Below are positions 1 through 7,381 of a stretch of 48,285 bases of DNA, one piece after another. How positions within the stretch are numbered: position 1 is the first letter of the stretch; each line of letters starts with the position of its first letter. The notes under the pieces are model-generated. The model saw only the letters and a list, made by a program, of their open reading frames with translations. It did no database searches and was not told where the DNA came from. The stretch lies in contig JAGRIK010000319.1 in assembly GCA_020443325.1 (NCBI GenBank), positions 1-48,285 of the forward strand, written 5' to 3'. This DNA is from Halioglobus sp. (GTDB lineage Bacteria > Pseudomonadota > Gammaproteobacteria > Pseudomonadales > Halieaceae). Position numbers and translations under genes: made by a program.

Positions 1-152
1 CGAATCACGTGGAGCGACTGAAACGCCTACTGGGGTGCGAGCCCGTGGGCCACGACCAAACCCCCGGCAGCCCTACGAAAAATTCATCTCGTTGCAATCC
101 AAGGCGAAAACAAGCCGAGATGTCAGGTGAAGCTTTTCCAAAACGCTGTTAG
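1..152 (+). repeat. Structured interspersed repeat, copy A (left stem outside window)
   Basis: The first 20 bases match the loop of the hairpins at 24537-24611 (minus strand) and 24710-24784 (plus strand). Bases 21-44 are identical to the right stem arm of copy B. The rest (45-152) aligns with the body of copy B at roughly three-quarters identity by eye, and its last bases (CGCTGTTAG) match the end of copy C at 24890. The matching left arm should lie just before base 1. The TAA stop of the DUF1653 gene (complement of 149-151) falls inside the conserved end. What is seen is the repeat and its boundaries; its function is unknown. Confidence 0.75.
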
Positions 153-358
153 TCGATGAAGGTAAAGCGGGGCAGCGTGACCCCGTCGCGCTCTACCGTC
201 TCCAGAAACATCGCCAGCGGCCGGACCCACAACCCGCCGTCCCCGTACAGCGGGGTGTATACGACCATCTGTTCGCGCGTTTCCGAATGCGTGGCAACAC
301 CGTGCACGGTGTATTCCCCGCCCTTGAAATGCCGATAGCGCCCGGGTTTTAGCGTCAC
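149..358 (-). CDS. DUF1653 domain protein
   Basis: A 69-residue protein that is essentially one DUF1653 domain. It carries the family signatures PGRYRHFKGGEY near the N terminus, HSETxE/Q-VVY in the middle and GLWVRPLAMFLETV towards the end. Length is normal for the family. The start is GTG, two bases after the TGA of the deazaflavin-type oxidoreductase gene, so the two are probably co-transcribed and translationally coupled; no strong ribosome-binding site is visible. The biochemical role of DUF1653 is not established. The stop codon lies inside the terminal motif of repeat copy A, so the repeat abuts or supplies the 3' end of the gene. Confidence 0.88.
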   Translation of the reverse strand: MTLKPGRYRHFKGGEYTVHGVATHSETREQMVVYTPLYGDGGLWVRPLAMFLETVERDGVTLPRFTFID

Positions 359-360
359 CG

Positions 361-828
361 TCAGACCGGGGAAAAGATCAGCACAGGAATATTACGCACG
401 CCTTCGGTGCGAGCGCGATACTCTTTGTAGTCGGGGTACATCGCTTCCAGCCTGGGCCACAACAGGGTCTCCTCCTCCGCATTGGCCTCGCGCATACGGT
501 AGGTTTTTTTCTCATTGCCGATCTGGATATCCGAGGTTTCGGCGGCCACCACGTTGTAGTACCAGATAGGGAGTTTGGACATGCCGCCCTTGGACGCCGT
601 CATCACTACATCGTCGCCGTGCTTCAGGAATAACAATGGCACCTTGCGCACGAGGCCGGATTTGCGCCCGACCGTGGTCAGAATGGCAACCGGCCCGCCC
701 AAAAACGTGTTCCACAGGCGACCGCCGCTCAACTCATACACGGTGGTTTGCCAACGCCCAACTTTGCTGATGATCCAGCTGCCAAATTTTTCCTGTTTCT
801 GTGTATAGGGTTGGATGTCATCTGTCAT
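361..828 (-). CDS. Nitroreductase/deazaflavin-dependent oxidoreductase family protein (DUF385-like)
   Basis: A 155-residue soluble protein of the small split-barrel nitroreductase family related to F420-dependent Ddn-like enzymes. The segment GGPVAILTTVGRKSGLVRKVPLLF, followed by VVMTASKGG and PIWYYNVVA, is the characteristic cofactor-binding core; residues near the C terminus (EEETLLWPRLEAMYPDYKEYRART) are also typical. ATG at 828 is chosen because AGGGG lies about 8 bases upstream and the conserved protein begins there; an in-frame extension to 1002 looks non-coding. Whether a gammaproteobacterium uses F420, FMN or another flavin here cannot be told from sequence. It precedes the DUF1653 gene by two bases. 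Confidence 0.85.
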   Translation of the reverse strand: MTDDIQPYTQKQEKFGSWIISKVGRWQTTVYELSGGRLWNTFLGGPVAILTTVGRKSGLVRKVPLLFLKHGDDVVMTASKGGMSKLPIWYYNVVAAETSDIQIGNEKKTYRMREANAEEETLLWPRLEAMYPDYKEYRARTEGVRNIPVLIFSPV

Positions 829-1079
829 GGTTGCAGCCCCTGAAATCGAATGAAAATGAAACTGGTGTCGCGGGAGGTATATACCAGATACTCGCCCGCA
901 TGGCACGCATCGAAATGATCGGGTATTTCGTGGTTTAGCCCGGCATACGCTCCTCGGGCCATGGAATTGCTCATCCGGGCCATTGCGATATCTTCTTTGC
1001 ACACCTCTTAGTCATGTATATCATAAGCGGCCCGCAAGCATTTGAAATCCGCGCTGAAAACTAGAAATCTGGAAAAGAA

Positions 1080-4000
1080 ATGAAAAAAGCCCTGGTTGTA
1101 CTGCTCTCACTGCCGCTAATTCTGGTTCTGCTCACTGTCATCGCAGTCGGCATTGTCATTCAGCAAGGCATCGCCTCCAAATCAGACATCGAATTCCTGA
1201 TTGACCTAGGCAGGCGCGACGGGCTGCCCGCGGTGATCTCAACAATAAAGACCGAGCTGTACGGCGTTGACGACTCGGCAGTCTCCGACCCCTCCTATGG
1301 CCGCGAGTTGGTCGAGGGCCGCGGGCATGCGCCCTGGGTGATGCGCGGCAACCTGGACGGCAGGCCTCGCGTCCTGGAGTTCGCGCTTGCACCCGGTATC
1401 TGGGCGGCCTATGACGTGCAGCAGCAATCGCTCTATCAGGTCTGGCAGGGCGATATATTGTTCGAAGGCTCGGTCTACAACTACAAGCACGGCCCGCAGC
1501 CCGTCAGCCAGGGCGCATGGTATGTGCGCGACACCGAGGGTGCCCAGTGGTTTCTCGAGGTGGATGGGGAGGAATTGCCGGCCAGCGTGGAGTATCTGGG
1601 GTATGAATACGGGGCCGGGCGAGAGAGCGCGGCGATGCGCTTTGCGCTTACGGCAGGCAACTACCGGGTAGAGATGACGGAGCGGCCTGAGCTGGAGCAA
1701 ACGGCGTCCACACGCAGCCTGGTGCGACACTTCGACCGCACCGAAGAAGCACCGGCGGCCGACGACAACCGCGCGCAGCTGTTCGGTGAACTCTCCACAG
1801 AAATGCTGCCACTGCTGGAAGACACCGCGGTGATCAAACCCGGTTTTCGCACCGGCAGTGGCGAGCGTTATCTCGCGGAGGGAGCCGTGTCCATCCCGCT
1901 TACGCTAGCGACGCCAATTCCCGACAAAACCACCGGCGCCGCTGGCGTTGTCACCGAAGGAGAGAATGAGCACGCCGAGGGTGAGTCGGTGATCGCCAAT
2001 AGCGACTGCCTGGGTTGCCACGCGCCGAACCACAAAATCGCAGGGCCGGCCTGGGCGCAAATCGCCGGAAAATTCCGTGGCAAGACACAGCCCGAGGTCG
2101 TGGCAGCCCTCACCAAGAGTGTGATAGACGGCAGTGTGGGCACCTGGGGCCCAGTACCCATGCCCTCCCATCCGCAGCTTTCCATTGAGCAGGCCACTGC
2201 CGCAGTCACCTACATCCTGAATGTCGACGAACAGGAAGCGAATCTCAATGTCCCGAAGGACAGTGACGGCCAGCCGTATACCGCCACCCGGGGCTACGAT
2301 GTGCTGCCGCGGCTCAAGTCGCTGCACCCCTCGTTTGAGCTGGAGAATCTCGCCCCACCCGGCTTCGAACCCAAGGTCGGTGGCCTCGCATTTCGAGATG
2401 ACGGCAAGCTGCTGGTAGCCAGTTGGGACAGCGATGGCGCGGTATTCCTGCTCGACCTCAAGGCACCGCCCGAAAAGCGGGTCAAGCGCATCGCCGAAGG
2501 GCTGCAGGAGCCACTGGGCCTGAGCGTGGTAGACAACCGGATCTATGTATTGCAGAAACAGGAACTGACCGAACTGGTCGACACGGATGGCGATGAGATC
2601 ATCGACGAGTACCGCGCTGTGAGCTATGACTGGCCCAGTGGCAGCAACTTCCACTCCTTTGCGTTCGGCCTGCTGCCAAGGGATGACGATTTCTATTTCC
2701 TGTTGTCCATTTGTGTACTGCCCGGCGGCGCCAGCTGTCCGGAGCAACTGCCGACACAGGGCAAACTGCTGCGCGCCGATCGCGAGGGCAACGTCGACGT
2801 CTATGCCTCCGGCTTTCGCACCCCCAACGGCATCGCCGCCGGGCCGGACGGAAGTATCTATGTCAACGACAACGAGGGCGACTGGTTGCCCTCGAGCAAA
2901 CTGATCCGCATCAGGGAGGATGGCTTCTACGGCTCGCGTGCGGTGCCCGGTGAGGGCGTGATGACACGCGAGGAAGAGCCGCCAGTCGTGTGGCTGCCAC
3001 AGGACGAGGTGGGCAACTCCCCCACACAGCCGCTTGTGCTGACCGAGGGACCGTACGCGGGGCAAATGATTCACGGCGACATCTACAACGGCGGCATCAA
3101 GCGAGTGTTCCTGGACGAGGTGGACGGACAACAGCAGGGGGCGGCGTTTCATTTCAGTGCCGGCTTTCAGGGCGGGATAAACCGCCTGGAGCGCGGCCCG
3201 GATGGCGCTATCTACCTGGGTGAAGTCGGCAACCCCCCCAACTGGGGAGAGTACGGCAAGTCGTGGTACGGGCTGGAGCGTATGAACTGGCTAGGCAACA
3301 ACGCTTTCGAGATGCTCAGCGTAAAGGCGCAGAGCGACGGGTTTATTATTGAACTGACGCAACCACTGGCTGAGGGACTGGAGCTGTCTGCCGCCGATGT
3401 CATCGCAAAACAATGGTTCTACTACCCCAACGAACAATACGGTGGCCCCAAGTACGACGAAACCACACTCACCGTGTCACAACTCGAGGTCGCACCGGAT
3501 CGCCGCAGTATTCACCTCAAAATCCCCGGCCTGAAAGCGGGGTATGTGGTGTACCTGCGCCTTGCAGACCGCCTCCAATCCGAGAGCGGCAAAAGCCTGT
3601 GGACGGCCGAGGCCTGGTACACGCTTAACAGGATTCCAGACGGGGCAGCGGCCGCGCCGCCAGTCGCAACGCCAGCAGCCACACCCGATGATGGCTGGCG
3701 CGACCTGTTTGACGGCGCAACGCTGACGGGCTGGCGCAATGTCGGTGGCGACGAGAATGACGTGCAGAAATGGACGGTGCAGGACGGCACCCTGGCCCTG
3801 GTACAGGACGGCGTCTTCCCGGCGTGGAAGATGATCAAAAGCGCCGTCTTTGGTGGCGCCAGCGGTGACCTGATCTACTACCGCGAGAAGTTCCGCGACT
3901 TTGAACTCAGCCTGCAGTGGAAGATTTCCCCCGGCGGCAACAGCGGTATTTTCTATTTTATCCAGGATGAGACCGAGAGCAGTTCCTGGCGCACCGGGCT

Positions 4001-4343
4001 TGAGATGCAGGTGCTCGATAATGACGTCCACAAGGATGGGAAAATCCACACCCACCGCTCCGGGGATCTCTACGACCTGATCGCGGCCGAACCGGAAACC
4101 GTGCGCCCGCCCGGCGAGTGGAATGACGTACTGATCCGCGTCAAGGACAATCACATCGAGCACTGGCTGAACGGCGTAAAAGTCGTCAGCATCGAGCGCG
4201 GCACGGCGGAGTGGGATGCGCTGGTCGCGGGCAGCAAGTTCTCCGATATGCCCGGCTACGGGAAAGCTGAAGCGGGCTATATTGCACTGCAGGATCACGG
4301 CGACCCGGTCTGGTATCGCAATATTCGCGTGCGCGATTTGTGA
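1080..4343 (+). CDS. Exported cytochrome c / sorbosone dehydrogenase-like propeller / DUF1080 fusion protein
   Basis: A 1087-residue protein in at least four parts. Residues 1-30 are a membrane anchor or signal peptide. Residues 30-300 are an unassigned beta-rich region. Residues about 305-385 are a class I cytochrome c domain with haem motif C310-C313-H314 and probable axial Met361. Residues about 420-760 are a glucose/sorbosone dehydrogenase or NHL-like propeller (FRTPNGIAAGPDGSIYVNDNEGDW region). Residues about 875-1087 are a 3-keto-disaccharide hydrolase (DUF1080) domain starting near GWRDLFDGATLTGW. By family knowledge the parts suggest periplasmic sugar oxidation passing electrons to haem, with a glycoside-binding or hydrolytic tail. 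Substrate and activity are inferred. It is monocistronic and ends 292 bases before the pilin operon. Confidence 0.85.
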   Translation: MKKALVVLLSLPLILVLLTVIAVGIVIQQGIASKSDIEFLIDLGRRDGLPAVISTIKTELYGVDDSAVSDPSYGRELVEGRGHAPWVMRGNLDGRPRVLEFALAPGIWAAYDVQQQSLYQVWQGDILFEGSVYNYKHGPQPVSQGAWYVRDTEGAQWFLEVDGEELPASVEYLGYEYGAGRESAAMRFALTAGNYRVEMTERPELEQTASTRSLVRHFDRTEEAPAADDNRAQLFGELSTEMLPLLEDTAVIKPGFRTGSGERYLAEGAVSIPLTLATPIPDKTTGAAGVVTEGENEHAEGESVIANSDCLGCHAPNHKIAGPAWAQIAGKFRGKTQPEVVAALTKSVIDGSVGTWGPVPMPSHPQLSIEQATAAVTYILNVDEQEANLNVPKDSDGQPYTATRGYDVLPRLKSLHPSFELENLAPPGFEPKVGGLAFRDDGKLLVASWDSDGAVFLLDLKAPPEKRVKRIAEGLQEPLGLSVVDNRIYVLQKQELTELVDTDGDEIIDEYRAVSYDWPSGSNFHSFAFGLLPRDDDFYFLLSICVLPGGASCPEQLPTQGKLLRADREGNVDVYASGFRTPNGIAAGPDGSIYVNDNEGDWLPSSKLIRIREDGFYGSRAVPGEGVMTREEEPPVVWLPQDEVGNSPTQPLVLTEGPYAGQMIHGDIYNGGIKRVFLDEVDGQQQGAAFHFSAGFQGGINRLERGPDGAIYLGEVGNPPNWGEYGKSWYGLERMNWLGNNAFEMLSVKAQSDGFIIELTQPLAEGLELSAADVIAKQWFYYPNEQYGGPKYDETTLTVSQLEVAPDRRSIHLKIPGLKAGYVVYLRLADRLQSESGKSLWTAEAWYTLNRIPDGAAAAPPVATPAATPDDGWRDLFDGATLTGWRNVGGDENDVQKWTVQDGTLALVQDGVFPAWKMIKSAVFGGASGDLIYYREKFRDFELSLQWKISPGGNSGIFYFIQDETESSSWRTGLEMQVLDNDVHKDGKIHTHRSGDLYDLIAAEPETVRPPGEWNDVLIRVKDNHIEHWLNGVKVVSIERGTAEWDALVAGSKFSDMPGYGKAEAGYIALQDHGDPVWYRNIRVRDL

Positions 4344-4456
4344 TCACCCCCGTTGCAGGACCGTGGCGCACTACCTACCGGGGACAACGCCTGTCAACTC
4401 CGCGTATTGCGATAAGTCGAGAAAAAAGGCGCGTTCGGCAGAGATTGTCGGGGAAA

Positions 4457-4472
4457 TGCGACCCACATCACA
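4457..4472 (+). promoter_or_regulatory. CRP/Vfr-like operator upstream of the minor pilin operon
   Basis: TGCGA-CCCACA-TCACA differs from the CRP/Vfr core TGTGA-N6-TCACA at one position. Two overlapping TATACT -10-like hexamers lie at 4507-4512 and 4512-4517. A start about 7 bases after the second would place the operator centre near -60, a class I CRP position. In Pseudomonas aeruginosa Vfr and AlgR control the equivalent fimU-pilVWXY1Y2E operon. The site is seen; its use is inferred. Confidence 0.4.
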
Positions 4473-4506
4473 CACAATCGCCTGCTACTATGCCTCCCTG
4501 AGGCCC

Positions 4507-4517
4507 TATACTATACT
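4507..4517 (+). promoter_or_regulatory. Candidate -10 elements for the fimT-pilE operon
   Basis: Two overlapping TATACT hexamers sit about 120 bases before the first pilin start. No convincing -35 is present 17 bases upstream, which would fit an activator-dependent promoter using the operator-like site at 4457-4472. Confidence 0.35.
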
Positions 4518-4635
4518 GCGAAATAGATACGCACCCGGAGACTGTGCACGTGGAGACAACGCAGGCTATCCGCTTTTGTGGAATAAGGGCGCGCAAGAAA
4601 CGTAAGAGTTCAATCGTTGGGCTGGGGCAGAATGA

Positions 4636-5220
4636 ATGGCAATGCGCAAAAGGCATGCAACAGGCTATACCCTGATTGAGCTGTTAGCGGTGCTCGCTAT
4701 TGCCAGTACGTTATTGATTGTCGCCATCCCCATGTTCCGCACACAGGTACAAAACAGTCGTATGTCGGCCGCTGCAACTGACCTGCTGGGCACATTCATG
4801 TCCGCCAAAGCACAGGCCATCGGTCGCAATTACCCGGTGAAAGTCTGCATCAGTAACAATGCGCCGGACTCCGATGACATCGACTGCGTTACCAATGGCC
4901 AGTGGGAAGACGGCTGGCTTACCTTTGTCGACTTGGACGCCGATGGCACGCTGGACGATGGCGAGGAAGTAATACAGATTCACCCGCCACTGGCGGAGAA
5001 CATCACCGCACGCAGCTCCCGGACTGGCGCTGGCACTCTGGAGAATAGTGTTACCTACCAGCCCAATGGCCTGACCGACCTGACCGCGACGCGCGAGATT
5101 TTCATTTGCAACTCGGCGAGGTACGGTGTCACTGCACGAGTACTCATCGTATCCATTCTCGGTAAAGCGAGCATATTGCGGGATGAGGATGTAGAGGAAG
5201 ACGGATGTCTGAGCGATTAG
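4636..5220 (+). CDS. fimT: Type IV pilus minor pilin, GspH/FimT/FimU family
   Basis: A 194-residue prepilin with a short basic leader and cleavage motif TG^YTLIELLAVLAIAS. Glu is at +5 of the mature protein and is followed by a hydrophobic helix. The C-terminal region resembles the GspH/FimT domain and has several cysteines (CISN, DCVTNGQWEDG, FICN) that could form disulphides. PilD-type peptidase would process and N-methylate it before it joins the initiation complex at the pilus tip. ATG at 4636 follows GGGGCAG; a second in-frame ATG at 4642 is possible. First gene of the operon, its last 16 bases overlapping pilV. It could equally be called FimU, because the order matches the P. aeruginosa fimU-pilVWXY1E cluster. 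Confidence 0.88.
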   Translation: MAMRKRHATGYTLIELLAVLAIASTLLIVAIPMFRTQVQNSRMSAAATDLLGTFMSAKAQAIGRNYPVKVCISNNAPDSDDIDCVTNGQWEDGWLTFVDLDADGTLDDGEEVIQIHPPLAENITARSSRTGAGTLENSVTYQPNGLTDLTATREIFICNSARYGVTARVLIVSILGKASILRDEDVEEDGCLSD

Positions 5221-5816
5221 CGCATGCTCGGTCGATACCGGGCACCAACAGGCGAAGGGTTCGCGGCTTTACACTGCTGGAAGTGATGATATCGCTGGTC
5301 GTGCTGGCGATCGGCGTGATGGGTATCATTGGGCTGCAGACATCCACCTACAAGCAATTGCAGACCTCCCAGAATTTCTCCAAGGCCACCATGCTCGCAG
5401 GAGATATGGCGGACCGTATGCTCGCCAACCAGGGGGAGGTAGCGGCAACTGCCTACATACATGACGACGCCCCCGACGAGGTACCCAGCCCCGATTGCGG
5501 CATTGAGGCCTGTAACCCGGCCCAACTGGCGGCCTACGACATCTGGCACTGGCAGACAGAAGTGCTCGGTAAAGATCCCGATGATGACACAAGAAAAGTA
5601 CCCGGCTCGCTGCCCGAAGCCAGCGGGGAGGTTTACCTCGAAGGCGGTGAGTACATCATCATGGTACGCTGGAACGATAGCCTGGATAGCGAGACGGGTG
5701 AAGCGTGCGACGCCCTCGACCCGGCCGATGTACAGGACCCCGACGACGACCTGGATTGCTACGCCTATGCACTCAACCTGGGGTGCCTGGACGCACTCGG
5801 TGCACCCTGCCCATGA
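5205..5816 (+). CDS. pilV: Type IV pilus minor pilin PilV
   Basis: A 203-residue prepilin with a basic leader of about 21 residues and cleavage site RG^FTLLEVMISLVVLAIGVMG. This is followed by the PilV-type sequence LQTSTYKQLQTSQNF and MLAGDMADRMLANQ. Glu at +5 is present. The C-terminal part is acidic and rich in Asp, with paired cysteines typical of minor pilins. PilV belongs with PilW, PilX and PilE to the complex that primes pilus assembly and carries PilY1 at the tip. Its start overlaps the preceding pilin gene by 16 bases, and its stop overlaps the pilW start as ATGA, indicating translational coupling. Confidence 0.9.
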   Translation: MSERLAHARSIPGTNRRRVRGFTLLEVMISLVVLAIGVMGIIGLQTSTYKQLQTSQNFSKATMLAGDMADRMLANQGEVAATAYIHDDAPDEVPSPDCGIEACNPAQLAAYDIWHWQTEVLGKDPDDDTRKVPGSLPEASGEVYLEGGEYIIMVRWNDSLDSETGEACDALDPADVQDPDDDLDCYAYALNLGCLDALGAPCP

Positions 5817-6805
5817 CCGCCACTGACCGTAAAATGAACGCCCCCACCGCCAGCAGCCAACGCGGGCTGACGATGATGGAACTGCTGGTCACGGTGGTGA
5901 TACTCAGCCTGTTAATGGCAGGCCTGTCACAACTGGTGGTCACCAACTCGCAGAACGCGAACGCCACCGGTGCGCTGGCAAGAATCGCAGACACCGGGCG
6001 CGCCGCCATCCAGCTGCTCTCTGCCGATATTCGCCGGGCGGGATACCTGGGTGGCAATATCAGTCTATTGAGTTCGACCAATATGATCAGCGGCACCCAG
6101 GCTACCCCCACCTATGCCATTAACTGCGTCGCGGACACCACCGACTGGGCGCTGATGCTGAATCAACCTATTGTTGGTATTAACGCGCCCGATGATGCCA
6201 GCGAAATCGCTTACGACTGCATAGCGGATGCGGACGGGGACGGGGTCAAATGGCTGCAAGGCGATGCCCTTACCGTGCGCTATACACCCACCCCCGACAT
6301 CGACGTTGGGGATATGCTCGCCACCAGGCCCTATCTGCGCGTAACCATGACCGATGGCAAGCTGTTTCTCGGCAGTGAAGTCAACAATTCCGAGAATGAA
6401 ATAAACGACAGATCCGCACGCGATTACAACCTCGCCGCGCACACCTACTTTGTCGCCTCCACCGACCGCACCTGCGGGGGTATTGAGATCCCCGCCCTGT
6501 TTCGAAAAACCATCAACGACAGTGGTCTGCCTGAATCCCAGGAGCTGCTGGCAGGGGTAGAGAATCTGCAGTTCCGTTACCTGGTGGACAATCGCTATTA
6601 CGATGCCGATGACGTGCCGCTGCTGGCGACCGGCGAGTGGCCGCGTGTCGATGCAGTGGAAATCACCGTGCTGGTCAGGGCTGAGTGCCCGGAAACCGGG
6701 TTCGACATCAATCGAACCTTTACGCTCGCAGATGTCGAATATACACCAGGGGACGTGGAGTTCAGGCGCCAGGTCTTCACCACAACCACGCAACTGAGAA
6801 ACTGA
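5813..6805 (+). CDS. pilW: Type IV pilus minor pilin PilW
   Basis: A 330-residue prepilin. The leader ends in QRG^LTMMELLVTVVILSLLMAGLSQLVV. The +1 residue is Leu rather than Phe, and Glu is at +5. The following stretch, with GALARIADTGRAAIQLLSADIRRAGYLG, is highly characteristic of PilW. The C-terminal domain contains VENLQFRYLVD, another common PilW signature. ATG at 5813 overlaps the pilV stop (ATGA) and is preferred over the longer open frame from 5705, which runs inside pilV. It probably bridges the pilin initiation complex and PilY1 together with PilX. pilX begins 5 bases downstream. Confidence 0.92.
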   Translation: MTATDRKMNAPTASSQRGLTMMELLVTVVILSLLMAGLSQLVVTNSQNANATGALARIADTGRAAIQLLSADIRRAGYLGGNISLLSSTNMISGTQATPTYAINCVADTTDWALMLNQPIVGINAPDDASEIAYDCIADADGDGVKWLQGDALTVRYTPTPDIDVGDMLATRPYLRVTMTDGKLFLGSEVNNSENEINDRSARDYNLAAHTYFVASTDRTCGGIEIPALFRKTINDSGLPESQELLAGVENLQFRYLVDNRYYDADDVPLLATGEWPRVDAVEITVLVRAECPETGFDINRTFTLADVEYTPGDVEFRRQVFTTTTQLRN

Positions 6806-6810
6806 ACGAT

Positions 6811-7359
6811 ATGCGTATTATTCTGGATCAGTCAGGCAGGCCGGGGGCCGCCGAAAGGGGTGCCGCCCTGATCGTCAGCCTGATCCTGTTGCTGATTATG
6901 ACGATAATCGGTATTTCAGCGATGAACAGTGCGCGTCTGGAGGTCAGCATGGCCGGCATGATGCAACGGGAAGAAGTCGCGTTGCGCGGTGCTGAGCGAG
7001 CACTCAACGCTGCGGAAAGGTACACTGAAGATACCGTCGGCGCGTTTGATGACCTGGTCGACGGCCACTATTTGGCGGAGGACGAGGACAAGCCCGTGGT
7101 GTCAGAAACCGATTGGTCGGAAATCGTCAGTCTGGATTCGGAGGACGTGAGTGAACTGGGCGAGAACGATGCGTTTGTGGTGGAGTACGAGGGCCTCGTG
7201 ACACTGCCCGGCAGTGCCCTGAATGACGGCGGTGACGCCCCGATACCCGGCGACAAGGTCAATGTTTATCGCATCACCACCCGCAGCGAAACCGACGGAA
7301 AAGCGGTGCGTATTATTGAATCGATCTACACGAAGATGTACAACCCAATGGCACCCTAG
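6811..7359 (+). CDS. pilX: Type IV pilus assembly protein PilX
   Basis: A 182-residue protein whose N terminus, ERGAALIVSLILLLIMTIIGISAMNSARLE, is the standard PilX form. It resembles a prepilin helix but lacks the +5 Glu. MAGMMQREEVALRGAERALNAAE follows, as is typical of the family. PilX is a minor pilin needed for tip-complex assembly and aggregation in other bacteria. ATG at 6811 lies 5 bases after the pilW stop; the open frame continues upstream into pilW but that part is not coding. The remainder is acidic, without recognised motifs. pilY1 follows after 22 bases. Confidence 0.9.
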   Translation: MRIILDQSGRPGAAERGAALIVSLILLLIMTIIGISAMNSARLEVSMAGMMQREEVALRGAERALNAAERYTEDTVGAFDDLVDGHYLAEDEDKPVVSETDWSEIVSLDSEDVSELGENDAFVVEYEGLVTLPGSALNDGGDAPIPGDKVNVYRITTRSETDGKAVRIIESIYTKMYNPMAP

Positions 7360-7381
7360 GCGGTGCCAGGAGAACGTAGCG

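Noticed and set aside
828-1002. N-terminal extension of the deazaflavin-type oxidoreductase
   Set aside because: The extension is Arg/His-rich and unlike the family, and a ribosome-binding site sits just before the inner ATG.
1905-3152. 415-codon open frame antisense to the cytochrome/propeller fusion gene
   Set aside because: It is a shadow of the plus-strand gene, with no motifs and no independent start signals.
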